This document shows, piece after piece, positions 1 to 9,345 of a stretch of DNA of 23,565 nt (position 1 is the first letter of the stretch; the number at the start of each line of letters is the position of its first letter). The notes beneath the pieces were generated by a model. The model had not been told where the DNA came from. It did no database searches and worked only from the letters and a program-made list of their open reading frames with translations. Source of the DNA: Cytidiella melzeri (Eukaryota > Basidiomycota > Agaricomycetes > Polyporales > Irpicaceae); the NCBI GenBank assembly GCA_022592445.1, contig JABYQR010000521.1, forward strand, positions 1 to 23,565. The letters run 5' to 3'. Made by a program: the position numbers and the translations under genes.

Positions 1-1
1 T

Positions 2-968
2 GAAGGTGTCAGTGTGGCTGACATTTGCAAGAAAGTCCTCGTCCACCGGTCCACCATCTATTGCACCATCAAAAACCTATCCCACAATCCTGATTGCTAT
101 GCACACAAGCCCAAAACAGGTCGCCCTTGTGTTCTACAAGACCGCGATCTCTGTCACGCCTCTTGACTCCTGGCACGACAAGAGGCCCGCAACGCTACAG
201 ACGTGCAGCGCAAGGCATTCCCATGAGTGGCTGCCCGAACAATGCGTCACAACCTTGCAGAGATTGGGCTGAAGGGATATGTGCGTTGACGAAAGGCGTT
301 TCTGTCTGTAGCTCATAAAAAGAAGTGCAAGTGGTGGGCTGGACATGCGACCAGATGGGGGCAGAAAGAGTGGGGGGTAATGGTGTTCTCAGATAAGTTC
401 AATTTTAATCTAATTTGGCTCAGATGGGAGGGAATACTGCCGAAGAAGACAGGGCGAGGAGTTTTTGGACTGGAATGTGCAGAAGACAGTGAAGCACGGG
501 GGTCGGAGTATCATGGTGTGGGGATGCATCAGTTTGAAGGGAAAAAGAAGGCTACACCGCATTGATGGGAAGATGGATGCAAAGCTTTACTGCTCCATCC
601 TATCAGAGTCTCTTCTGGGCACATTGGCAGACCAAGATTTGACCTGCCAACGGATCATTTTCCAACAGGACAATGATCCAAAGCACACGTCAAAGCTTGC
701 TACAGCTTGGTTCAAGGAAAACAAGATCACTGTATTGCCCTGGCCTCCAAATTCACTAGATATGAATATTCTGGAGAATGTCTGGGACCATCTAGACTGC
801 AAATTATGGGCTCGCAAGCAGCAACTGTCAAATAAGGAGGAGCTGTGGGAGGCATTGCAGGAGGAGTGGGCAAATTTGGATGATGAGTATATCAAGGAAT
901 TGTATGAGTCTCTCCCCATTTGTGCAGCAGAGCTTATGCAGGCAAAGGGGTCCTATACTAGGTGCTAA
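2..968 (+). pseudogene. Tc1/mariner transposase, 5'-truncated by the window and broken
   Basis: Cut-and-paste DDE transposase of the Tc1 group. Frame 2 from base 2 gives the helix-turn-helix end (GVSVADICKKVLVHRSTIY, then KTGRP) and runs through three in-frame stops to the first catalytic Asp (MVFSD, codon 392-394). The frame then changes near 465-500, and an open stretch from 465 carries the block GGRSIMVWGCISLKG, the second catalytic Asp (QDNDPKHT, codon 669-671) and the catalytic Glu (NILENVWDHL). Exactly 34 residues lie between Asp and Glu, the DD34E spacing of Tc1. All three catalytic residues survive, but three stops plus a frameshift make it a pseudogene. The left end and its inverted repeat are outside the window, so I cannot delimit the element or its TA target duplication. 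Confidence 0.9.
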
Positions 969-1289
969 TCTTACCAGAATTCTTTCACAAAGTTTTACAT
1001 AGAATAGTCGAGATGATGCACAATAGTAGTAGTACAACATGCTGGCGCTAAACACAGCTTTTGCGTGGATTGTGCACTATTTCTTGCACACAATGCAGAC
1101 CAAGTTATTTCTACCAAGAACATGATTTGTACATTGTATAGTGTGTGAAAATTGAAAGTAGATAAAATTGCGCGGAAATGAGCTCGCATGATGAGAAAAT
1201 CATTGCGCGCTCGTAGTGTCGCAACACTTTTTGCCACTACTGTACCAAGTGCAATGGCAGACACTGTCACTGCATGGAATGCACTGCTT
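969..1289. other. Non-coding stretch after the Tc1 relic
   Basis: No open frame with recognisable protein. It should contain the right end of the Tc1 element, but with the left end missing the inverted repeat cannot be identified. A short inverted pair (ATTGTGCA near 1071, TGCACACAAT near 1086) is the only structure I see. Confidence 0.4.
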
Positions 1290-1769
1290 GCTGTGAAAAT
1301 CAAAAATTGTGTTTTGATCAAGAAAAGCAGTCATATAACAAGGTTTGAAGTGCTAGTAACAAACTTAGTGCTTTTCCATCAATTGCATTTATTGTAGTAA
1401 GCTAAAGAGTGTGAATGATTGCATTCCCCACCAAATCTTGTGGCATAGAACAACAGTGTTGCATGTTGCAACAGCTCAAAGCACTGGCATGCACTGGAAC
1501 AATTCTATATTCTTCAGAAATCGTAACTGCTGATGCAAGACAATGACATGCTCTAAAAATCAAGGGGTTAGGGATATCCTGCTTGCATTAACTTCTAGAA
1601 CATGTTACATGTTACATGTGCTCAGTTGATGTCTGAACTGCCTCATCCTCCCTGAAACTGCCACAGGCTGTGTTCTGATGGTAACTCCTGTCTGGAGAGC
1701 AACTCATGTTTCTGGAACAATCAGTGGCAGTGACCACTGCTGATGCAACCAAAATTTACATCCTCCAAG
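1290..1769 (+). repeat. Old composite repeat, copy A, left part
   Basis: A diverged copy of the composite repeat found again at 8190-9345 and 10013-12283. Bases 1290-1600 match the end of the tail block: CACTGGAACAATTC, then TTCTTCAG, then ATGCTCTAA.AATCAAGGGGTT. Bases 1621-1750 match one satellite unit: GTTGATGTCTGAACTGCCTC, GCCACAGGCTGTGTTCTGAT and GCTGATGCAACC. Bases 1751-1772 match the start of the next tail block, and the match resumes at 5988 after the Harbinger insertion. No coding capacity is evident. Confidence 0.75.
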
Positions 1770-1772
1770 AAT

Positions 1773-1800
1773 GAGTGACTTCCCGTAAGGATTTAGGTTG
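1773..1800 (+). repeat. Harbinger left terminal inverted repeat
   Basis: Begins GAGTGACTTCC, then GTAAG and TTTAGGT; matches the reverse complement of 5960-5987 at 24 of 28 positions. A CGACCTAAAC motif follows at 1805-1814. The same motif or its complement recurs near the right end (5847-5856, 5948-5957, 5960-5969 with the last base changed) and is a plausible transposase or Myb-protein binding site. Confidence 0.9.
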
Positions 1801-2020
1801 TTCGCGACCTAAACGTCTGAGTTTTAAAAAGTGTGACCAGGGGTAAGACACATGAGATCGTGTCCAACCCGTAAGATCCCCGACGAACGACATGGAAAAT
1901 TTGCGTTTGTCTCGCTGTTGTGTAATTGCAGCCGCGACGTTTGATGACGCCGTATCGAGATCTAGTCCGCGCTCGCGTTCGTTTCAAACGCAACTTGCGT
2001 TTCTCCCTCGAGCTCCATCG

Positions 2021-3419
2021 ATGTCGACGCACCGGCAACCGCAAGGCATGAACTATAACAACTTTGACGAACTTGAAGATCTTGCTCTCTTATTCCACAT
2101 AGCAGATCTTTTGGATGAGGAAGATGACGAGGAGGAGATGGCTGAGGAGGAGGAGAACCACCTAGCAACCGTAGCTTTTGTTGTAGGTGGTGCAGCGGAG
2201 GTTCAGGCAAGAAGGCAAGCAGCTCGACAGCGCTTGTATTTGACAAGATCAGAGCTTCTGGAGAACCCACGAGGTGATACACCTTGGCAGAGGTTGTACG
2301 CGAGCCGAAGTGATCGAGCTTTTATCACTACTATGGGGCTTGATGTTGCTACATTCCATTACATTCTGGGGAGCTTTGCAGAGAAATGGGACTCACAGCC
2401 AATTCACCGGCCAGATGTACACGTGCACGGAAATCCTCGTCTAGGATGTCGCTCTGTGGATGCATCAGGAGCGCTTGGCCTAATATTGCATTGGTTAAAC
2501 TCTACCATGCGTGAGGTCTCCCTGCAGCAGATCTTTGCTCTTGTTCCATCTACTGTAAACCGGTACATTCATGCTTCCCTCGACACACTCTTTGCAACCT
2601 TGGAGAGCATGCCTGAAGCAAGGATTGCATGGCCAATAGGAGAGTAATTTGAGGAATATTCGCAGATTATCCAGGCCAAACATGCACTCCTCGTCAACGC
2701 ATTTGGAGTTGTGGATGGGCTCAACCTTCCCGTACAGACATCTGGAGATGATGATATGGAGAACGCAATGTACAATGGATGGTTGCATGGGCACTTTGTT
2801 AGCAATGTTATTGCTTTCTCTCCAAAGGGTAAGTAGACAGTACATCTGTTTGATTTTTGCTGACTCAAATCCAGGTGAGATCATCTTTGCCTGCGTCAAT
2901 GCACCTGGCAGCTTTCACGATGCACGTGTTGCTCGCCGGCTGTATGATCAACTCCTGGAACATACCCCCAATGGCTACTACCTTGTGGCAGACACAGCAT
3001 TTCCCCAGACAGCAGTCTCCATTGATGAGCGCATTCGTGCTCCTTTCAAACAAGGACAATCGCTTCCTCAGAATGCAAATGAGCGGCAGCAGCTTATGCA
3101 ATTTGATCGCCAGCTACTATCATATCGTCAATCAGTGGAGTAGGGCATGCGAGAGATTCAGGGCTCATTTGGTCGCTTACGGATTCCTCTTCCAAGTGAT
3201 GATTCACTCTTCCGTTACAAGTTGCTGCGATGCATCTGCCGTCTTCATCAAATTCGTGTCCGCCTGGTAGGCATCAGTCACATTAAAAATACATACTGCT
3301 CTATTTGGCAGGATGGAGATGACTTGCTGGATGTATGGTTCAATTGGGAAAGAATGTTGTTTTCAGAGCAGAGGAGAAAAGACCAGGTAACTAGATTTCA
3401 TGGCATCTATGACAATTAA
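2021..3419 (+). pseudogene. Harbinger DDE transposase, two premature stops
   Basis: DDE-type nuclease that would excise and insert the Harbinger element. The frame is open from 1892, but the ATG at 2021 (MSTHRQPQGMNYNN) gives the more usual short acidic N-terminus. An intron at 2829-2874 (46 nt, GTAAGT...CCAG, branch-like CTGAC) joins exon 1 to exon 2 within SPKGEIIFACV. Catalytic residues are visible: Asp in VVDGLNLP (codon 2714-2716), Asp in PGSFHDARV (2919-2921) and Glu just before the second stop (3138-3140). Lesions are TAA at 2645-2647 in frame before FEEYSQIIQ, and TAG at 3141-3143 where family members usually have Trp (EWGM). The C-terminus (GSFGRLRIPL, GISHIKNTY) is otherwise well kept. 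Each stop is one transition away from a sense codon. Confidence 0.88.
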
Positions 3420-3437
3420 GTACACAACAACATGTAT

Positions 3438-5584
3438 CTAGAAAGGAACTTCGAATTCTTGAAGATTACCGTAGCCATCACCCCACTGGTAATCACCATA
3501 TTCACCTGCAGCACTGCCATAGGGCCAGCCTGGTCCTCTCACGCCACCACTGCCACCCGTAGAGCTCAAGATCCGCATTTGAAACTCAAGCATCTGCTTC
3601 TCCATATCTGCACGCTGCTTTTCCAACCGAGCCTGCATTACCTCCTGAGAGAGCTGATCACATCGCTGGCGCAGGTCACGGATTTCTGCCCGTAACTCAC
3701 ACATCTCCTGCTGAGCACCACACTCTGCAATGACATCAGTCAGCACACGAGTTCGCTCAGCAAAGCGGTGGTCTCGTGCATTCTCCCGAGCCTGGATGGT
3801 ATCAGGATCCATCTGCCTCGTTAGCAACTGCAGGAGATCATGACCACGAGCACGAGCCTGCTTGTTACGACCAGCAGCTTTGACCACAGCAGGAGCTGCA
3901 TTCTCCCGATTAGCATCACTGGCATCAGCATCGGCATCACTGTTCTCCTCATGGTCCTCGTCCTCATCATCATCCCACTCCGGAGGTATCCTGTCGTCGA
4001 TGTCGCAGATGTTGAGACTCTTCTCAATGAGGCGGTTAAGTCGTTTTGCGCGTTTGATTTCCGGTGGCACATCAGGGTCACCGGTCGGCTTCTTCGAGCT
4101 GACGAGCTGTTATATATTCAGTAGCTGTATCAAGACTTCAATTGAATGTACAGCTGACCTTGTTGTACTTGCGGCGCAGACTCTCTGCCAGTTTGTGCGG
4201 CTGCTTGTTTGCCGAAGCCCACGTATTGTACCTATCAGCAAGGCGGAGCCACGAGTTCATACCCACCGGTCGCAGCTCTTCAACCAGGTCTAGTAACTGG
4301 TTGACGTCTTGCTCCTTGAACGTGGCAGCACCGACTTTACGCCCGCCGTTCTTCTTCGTCGATGGGTTGGATTGTCGTGCAGCCGAGAGCGGCGCGTCGA
4401 GAGGATCTTCGGCGGACGGTGTCGGCACTTCAGGATTTTTGCGAGACCTCGCCGCAGGCTTTTGCTTTGCTGCGGGAGCTGGCGGCTGTCTGCGTTTCTT
4501 CGTAGCTGGAGTGGATGGGGTCGCCTCGTCTCTCGTCTCCGCAGCTGTGTCGAGTGCTCGCTTGCGGTGTGACTTGCTGGCACTAGGGGTCTGTGCTGGT
4601 TGGACCTCAGCTGCCTCATTGTCCGAGTCGGAGCTTAAGACAGTGTCTAAAAGGCGGGAACCACCTAGAAAAGGAGGCATGTCAGTACCCTGAGCACCTT
4701 GCGCGCTGGCCGTGACTGACTCACCAGAGACAGAGGGCGGTACGTGCGGCGTTCGAGCACAAAGGTCGAACGGGTTGGATGGCGCCGTTGTTCGCGGGCG
4801 TGGAGTCGGCCGTCTCGTGGAGATGCTGTCTTGTTCGGAGGGTAGGTGGAGGTTGGATGGCGCCGTTGTTTGCGGGCGTGGAGTTGGCCGCCTCGTGGAG
4901 GTGCTGTCGTGGGCCTGTACATCTGTGTGGTCGAGCCCTCGGCTAGCGCCTCGGTGATGCTGGTAGTGGCCAAAGGCCACAGGTGGCGCGATCTGGGTGC
5001 CCGGGAGGTGATAGGACTCAGATGGCCCAGGCGGCAACACTGAGTACGAATGGAGAGGTGAGAGACGGATGAGTGATAGTCAGACCCAACAACGTACCTT
5101 GTGTGCGAGGACCTTCGGTGTTGCTGACAGGAAGGGCACCGTTCCCGAAGTGCTCGTAAGAGCTGACTGGAAGAAGGGGGTGCTGCGCAAACCGAGGCGA
5201 AGCGACCTCCGCGTACGTAGGACTTCCGGGCTGCATGCTGAGTGTATAACGAGCCACCCCGTTTTGGAGGCCGAGCGCATTCGGCAACGCGTTGTTGGTC
5301 CCACTCGTGTTGAGAAGGGTGTTCAACGGCGGCAAGAAAACCTGTGAAATGCTCGAGTTAGCACATTGAGTGGAACCGTGTCAGACACGCGTCAAGGCGC
5401 GTGGGTTCACATATTGTGCACCACGCTGTTGAACGGCGCGTCTGCACATGCGCATCGGACTCGGCGCTGGGTGCGACTAGGCGCGACAATGTGCAATTCA
5501 GTTATAAAGGTGATTGTAGGTACTTACCTGATGATTTTCCTCGCGCGCATGGACAGATTGGAATGGGATATTTGGTGCAGCCAT
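3438..5584 (-). CDS. Harbinger partner protein: Myb/SANT-like (DUF6818-type), coiled coil; four exons
   Basis: Likely DNA-binding and nuclear-targeting partner of the transposase, the role shown for Myb-like proteins of other Harbinger elements. My model has exons 5584-5528, 5341-5098, 5039-4159 and 4106-3438 with introns of 186, 58 and 52 nt (GTAAGT..CACAG, GTACGT..CTCAG, GTCAGC..AACAG). It gives one uninterrupted 616-residue frame from ATG MAAPNIPF. Residues about 210-240 hold a basic stretch (KKRRQ). The Myb-like fold spans the exon 3/4 junction (FKEQDVNQLLDLVEELRPVG, SLRRKYNK, then LVSSKKPTGDPDVPPEIKRA, about 337-425). An acidic run (WDDDEDEDHEENSD) follows, then a coiled coil about 524-574 and a Gly-rich tail. 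A roughly 26-residue unit (RRPTPRP.TTAPSN) is tandemly duplicated in the N-terminal half. The DUF6818 assignment is from memory of the family pattern; the first intron is the least certain part. Confidence 0.78.
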
Positions 5585-5803
5585 AGCAGAGCAGTTAAGA
5601 CAAATGGTAAAGAATCGCTGGGGGGGAAAGAGCAGTCGAGTGAAGGTTGGACGCGAGGGCGAGCGGAACGAGAGGAAGTCGAGCTCGTCGGACGTGTTGT
5701 GTCGGGAGCTGTACAGATAGCGTTTTCGTGGCGTTGATTTCTTCACCATAATTGGGATGGATTGGCGCGTTTAGCGTGCGCCACATAGTTTGGGTACGAG
5801 AAA

Positions 5804-5842
5804 AAGTTTGGGTAGGGGGGTACCCCCCCCCTACCCAAACTT
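5804..5842. repeat. GC-rich perfect-arm palindrome upstream of the Myb-like gene
   Basis: Arms AAGTTTGGGTAGGG (5804-5817) and CCCTACCCAAACTT (5829-5842) are exact complements around an 11-nt centre that includes GGTACC, so it can fold into a long hairpin. A third copy of GTTTGGGTA lies just upstream at 5788-5796. It sits about 220 bp before the partner gene's start codon and inside the element, so it may be part of the promoter or a subterminal recognition site. The rest of 5585-5959 shows no gene. Confidence 0.75.
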
Positions 5843-5959
5843 CGACGTTTAGGTCGCCTCCGATGTCTCACCGAGGCGTTTGGGTTTGTGTCGGACTTTG
5901 AAAATGTCACGCTCTGATCTGAGATTTCATGTCTCACATGCAAAAGTCGACCTAAACAT

Positions 5960-5987
5960 CGACCTAAAGGCTTACAGGAAGTCACTC
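5960..5987 (-). repeat. Harbinger right terminal inverted repeat
   Basis: Reverse complement begins GAGTGACTTCC, then TGTAAG and TTTAGGTCG, pairing with 1773-1800 with four mismatches. AAT at 5988-5990 repeats the AAT at 1770-1772. Confidence 0.9.
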
Positions 5988-6085
5988 AATATAGGAGTTG
6001 AAAGTGCCTTGTTCAAATTAGCTTCCAGAAAGCTGATAAATATTGCTCAGAGGCGGTGTGTGTGAATTGCTGTACATGCCTAGAA
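5988..6085 (+). repeat. Old composite repeat, copy A, right part
   Basis: Resumes the repeat interrupted at 1772. AATATAGGAGTTGA, TTAGCTTCCAGAAAG and GCTCAGAG here align with AATGTAGGGTTTGA, TTAGCTTCCAAAG and GTTCAGAG at 11627-11690. Diverged, non-coding. Confidence 0.7.
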
Positions 6086-6110
6086 TAATCTGAAACCCCT
6101 GGCTAAAAGG

Positions 6111-6118
6111 TATATATA
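6111..6118 (+). promoter_or_regulatory. Putative TATA box
   Basis: TATATATA, followed by about 220 nt of pyrimidine-rich, ATG-free sequence and then a GT-AG pair (donor GTGAGT near 6364, acceptor TTTTGCAG ending 6426). This layout suits a promoter plus a spliced 5' leader for the small gene at 6483-7015. Confidence 0.4.
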
Positions 6119-6482
6119 CACCTATCACTTCACTCTGGAGTCTTTGGATTCTACCTGTTCTTCTCTCACCTCTCTTTGTGTGACTTTGCTTGTCACCAAC
6201 TCTGCTAGTCTTGTCATCAAAATTATCATCTTCCTTGCCATCTATTTCTTCGCCATCACTATCCTAACAAGGCTCATTGTGTTCATTACTTCCATTGTAA
6301 TTGACCCCTTACCACTCTATCTTGAGTCGTGTAGGTGTGGTTGTCACATCAGCGCAGGTCGGTGAGTGCATCACTGTTCTCAATTCACTCACCTTGTGCT
6401 ACCATTCTAAAATACCTTTTTTGCAGCTGTCTTTTGATTGTACCACCAAAGTGCCTTCCATTGTCCTGTACTCTTGCTTGTC

Positions 6483-7015
6483 ATGTGTCTCTCAATCCCT
6501 TTCTTGATGCTTGCCGCCACTGTCACAAGCACATTCTACACAGTGTCGGTGTTTGCCCTGCCTTCATATTATGCACCTACCTCTTCCCACCACATTCCTA
6601 TATCAACTATGCAACTTGATTACAGAGGGTTGTAGTGAGTATTCATCATTGCTATTTCATTGTGAATGATGAATTTTTCTGACAACTTTCTTACAGTCTG
6701 CCGGTGTATGACCAATCAAACTCTGGCTCAATGCATAGCTGGCAGGCAAGGGCTGCCCCTCCGCCAGCCCATCCACTTCCCCTCAACCCTGACCCTGACC
6801 CTGCCCCAGCTCCAGCTCCAGCTCCTGCCCCTGCCCCTGCTCCTGCTCCTGCTCCTGCCCCTGCTCCTGCTCCTGCCCCTGCTCTTGCCCCTGCTCCTGC
6901 CCCTGCCCCTGGCCTTATCCCTGTCCATCCTAATGCCCATATTTTCCTAGCCCAGTTTCACCCACCCATGCTTCCACATGCAATGTTGCCTGGTGCAAGG
7001 TTCAGACATTCATGA
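6483..7015 (+). CDS. Putative small spliced gene with Pro-Ala dipeptide repeat
   Basis: Not a recognised family. I propose an ATG at 6483 (MCLSIPFLMLAATV), exon 6483-6634, intron 6635-6696 (GTGAGT...CTGAC...TTACAG, 62 nt) and exon 6697-7015. Splicing removes an in-frame stop (TAG at 6633-6635) and joins LDYRGL directly to YLPVYDQSNSGS, giving 156 residues. The first 25 residues are hydrophobic and could be a signal peptide or membrane segment. The middle is (Pro-Ala)n, encoded by the hexamer array at 6787-6911; the C-terminus ends GARFRHS. Support comes only from the TATA box, consensus splice sites and frame continuity. An alternative is a non-coding transcript with a chance open frame over the array. 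Confidence 0.4.
6787..6911. repeat. CCTGCY hexamer array
   Basis: About 20 tandem copies of CCTGCC/CCTGCT with a few CCTGAC, CCAGCT and CTTGCC variants. In the plus-strand frame it encodes alternating Pro and Ala. The six-base period keeps any frame open on either strand, so open frames here carry little weight by themselves. Confidence 0.85.
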
Positions 7016-7814
7016 TGGCACCTGTGATAAAACAATCTGCACATTTGCATCTTGCAGAAGAGATTTAAATGACTGTGTATTGTCAAAAACAAAGTAATTT
7101 TGTATTGCCCATAAGAAGTAATTGTGTATGTTTTGCCTTGATCTCAAGTGGGAAGCCTTTTAGACCCACACATGTACAAGCAATACAAGTTACAGCACTT
7201 TTGGAATATTACAAGATCTCAATTCAATTCCTTGCTAGCTCCCCAAAAGAAGATTACCATGACATGCAATGTGTCAGAAGTGCACAATGCTGCTTGTTTC
7301 TCTCTGCACTCTATTCTATCTCTGGCACTTGTCCTGCAAACTACGATGGTGACGCTTGAATGAAGTAGATCAGTCTTTTTTTAAGCAGGACTTTGAGGAG
7401 TAGAACATATGTCATGCTTAGTAGTGTAAAATAATTGATACAACCTAAGTGGTGAGCAGGGGTAAAAGTAAAAGTATCCCTGGAGGGTGAAGGGTATTGG
7501 TGTAAAAGGGTATGAGTATGAGTGAAGCATAAACAACCCTTTATAGTCCCTTAAATTTTGAAATCCTTGCTTGTAGAGGAGAATGATAAAGTGGAAGTTG
7601 TGTGCAAGGGGTAGAGATTGTTAAGCTTCAAAGATGAGTCTTATTTTTCTTGCTGCTTCAGCAGCTCTGCTGATATACATGTCTGTATCTACTTATGTAA
7701 GAAACTATCATACATGGCTACTTCAGCTATTCTACTGTATTACTAAGTGTATTACTCAGCATATGACTAGGCCCAGTAAAGCTCAGCATGGGTAGCAAAT
7801 ACATGTGGTGATTT
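7016..7814. other. Unannotated stretch
   Basis: AT-rich sequence with no frame I can support and no repeat shared with the rest of the window. Bases 7445-7515 are purine-rich with loose GGGTAAAAG-type repetition. Nothing else stands out. Confidence 0.4.
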
Positions 7815-7938
7815 GTAGGTTGACCTGCACCAGCACCTGCAGGTATCTGACCTGCAGGTAGCCGGTACCTACCTGTACAGGTATGTCACAGGTGCAGGTA
7901 ACTGAATTTTGCCACCACAGGTATACCTGTAGGTACCT
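7815..7938. repeat. Cluster of CAGGT/ACCTG motifs
   Basis: Five ACCTG and six CAGGT pentamers lie within about 110 bp, several as the palindromes ACCTGCAGGT and ACCTGTACAGGT. About one such pentamer in five hundred bases per orientation would be expected by chance. It could be a degenerate palindromic tandem repeat or a cluster of E-box-like binding sites. Confidence 0.65.
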
Positions 7939-8159
7939 TCAGAAAATGTTGACTTTCAATGCACAATGACCGACAGCAGTCAAGGGTTCATACTACATAC
8001 AAAGTATTATCTGAAAACTGTTTGACACTGTAAGCGAAAACATAAGCAAGAAATTGGGAGAGGCAGCTGCTTACTGATTTTTTTACCAGTGCCCAGACTT
8101 ATTGCACTAGAGGTAACAGGATGGACCAGCAAGCAGTAAGTACAAATCCTGAAGGCTAG

Positions 8160-8181
8160 ATCCGGTCTCTGTTGGACTATC
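8160..8181 (-). repeat. 22-nt inverted match to the start of the second Gypsy LTR
   Basis: The reverse complement of this stretch is identical over 22 nt to 21135-21156, only eight bases inside the LTR that starts at 21128. Similarity stops on both sides. It may be the tip of a decayed LTR or solo LTR on the minus strand covering part of 7960-8190. No other part of that LTR could be aligned, so I mark only the match; 7939-8159 shows nothing further that I can name. Confidence 0.5.
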
Positions 8182-8189
8182 TGTGTCAA

Positions 8190-8384
8190 CAATTGATAAG
8201 TTTGGTTGTGGGAAATGGAGCCCTACATTGATAAAGGTTGTCACCAATGGTAGCAAGGGGCTTCATGTATCTTGTCATTAATCTTGTGTAGTGTTCACTG
8301 CTGATTCTAGAAAACTACTTCCTTCAAGAATGAAGGGCTTGAGGGTGTCTCATCATATCAACTCCCATAACATGTTACATGTGT
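8190..8384 (+). repeat. Composite repeat copy B, head block
   Basis: Closely matches 10013-10202: CAATTGATAA.TTTGGTTG, GTCACCAATGGTAGCAAGG, CTTGTCATTAATCTTGTG, CAAGAATGAAGG and CATGTTACATGTGTCC in the same order. Non-coding. Confidence 0.85.
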
Positions 8385-8670
8385 CCTGTTGATGTTTGGA
8401 ACTGCCTCACCCCCATTGGAGCTGCCACAGGCTGTGTTCTGATTTTAACTCCTGATTATAGAGCAACTAGTGGTTGTGAAACTGTGTGGAAGAATCAAAG
8501 GCAGTGCTCAATGCTGATGCAACCACATCCTGTTGATGTCTGAACTGCCTCACCCCCATTTGGAACTGCCACAGGTTGTGTTCTGATTGTGACTCCCACT
8601 TAGGGAGCAACTAGTGGTTGTGAAACTTTGTGTAACATTCAGATGCAGTGCTCACTGCTGATGCAACCCC
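8385..8670 (+). repeat. ~144-bp satellite, two units (copy B)
   Basis: Two head-to-tail units starting at 8385 and 8529. Each reads CCTGTTGATGT, then CTGCCTCACCCCCATT, GCCACAGG.TGTGTTCTGAT, GAGCAACTAGTGGTTGTG and GCTGATGCAACC. The same family forms the longer array at 10203-11599. Confidence 0.88.
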
Positions 8671-9345
8671 AAATTCACATTGTCCAAGAGGGTAGGGGTT
8701 GAGGATGTGTTATTAACTTCCAAACTACTGGTAATTCTTCCTCAGACCCAATAATAGTTGTTGCACATGTTCTGACTGCATTCCTTGTTCAGAAGGCAAG
8801 CAATGTCTGGAGATTGCTGTACATGTACCTGACCAGCATTTGACATCATGTGCCAGCAAGAGTGGAGTTGAAATCTGAGTCTGAGTGACTTTTTCCAGTA
8901 GCCTGGCCATAACTTGCTAAATTCCACTTCAATTGACAGGACTTTTGTAGCGGATGTTGCCACAAGATAGGGCTATCCAATGGTGTATGATATGTACAGA
9001 TTTGCACCCATATGCAGTCTGTCAAAATCAAACAGTGCATTTTGATTGCAAAAGTGATCTGATACAAAAGTCCATAGAGCTGATAACAAAGACAGTGTGA
9101 TGCCATGAACTGTATTCATTGCTTTGTTCTTTAAACAGTTACTGTCTGTATTCTCCCATCAAATTCCCACACTTTGGGAAACAAAAGGGTCACATCTGAA
9201 AAAGCATCAATGTGCTGTAGCACACTGGAACAATTCTTCTTCATTCTTCAGGAACTGTAATGTTGTGCAATGTTTGCTGCTGATGCAAAAATGAGTTACA
9301 TGCTCTAAGAATCAAGGGGTTCAAAAAGCCATGTTAAAATCAGCC
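8671..9345 (+). repeat. Composite repeat copy B, tail block
   Basis: Aligns along its whole length with 11600-12283. Shared landmarks are CATTGTCCAA, ACTTCAATTGACAGGA, GATGTTGCCACAAGATAGGG, TGATTGCAAAAGTGATCTGA, CATCAATGTGCTG and ACACTGGAACAATTCTTC. The two copies differ by scattered substitutions and small indels, so the duplication is not recent. No coding frame is conserved between copies. Confidence 0.88.

Larger units (their letters stand above)
1773..5987. mobile_element. PIF/Harbinger DNA transposon, complete two-gene element
   Basis: A 4215-bp element with terminal inverted repeats at 1773-1800 and 5960-5987, flanked by a 3-bp direct repeat AAT (1770-1772 and 5988-5990), the target-duplication length of PIF/Harbinger. 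It has the two-gene content of that superfamily: a DDE transposase on the plus strand (2021-3419) and a Myb/SANT-like partner on the minus strand (3438-5584), with 3' ends 18 bp apart. The flanks rejoin into a sequence matching the related repeat at 11600-11680, which has a single AAT and no insertion, so the boundaries have an internal control. The transposase is inactivated by two stops; the termini and partner gene look intact, so it could only move if a transposase were supplied from another copy. Confidence 0.9.

Noticed and set aside
2642..2663. Micro-intron that would remove the TAA at 2645 in the transposase
   Set aside because: The only GT..AG pair spans 22 nt, far too short for splicing; a nonsense mutation is simpler.
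3267..3312. Second intron in the Harbinger transposase (GTAGGC..GGCAG)
   Set aside because: The interval encodes LVGISHIKNTYCSIW, a motif conserved in this transposase C-terminus, so it is exon.
4142..5043. Plus-strand frames of 65-183 codons opposite the Myb-like gene
   Set aside because: They are antisense to a GC-rich coding exon with good splice sites and a recognisable domain; no homology of their own.
6728..6940. Minus-strand Arg/Ser-rich frame resembling an RS-domain protein
   Set aside because: It is the complement of the CCTGCY hexamer array, which keeps all frames open; no promoter or splice support on that strand.
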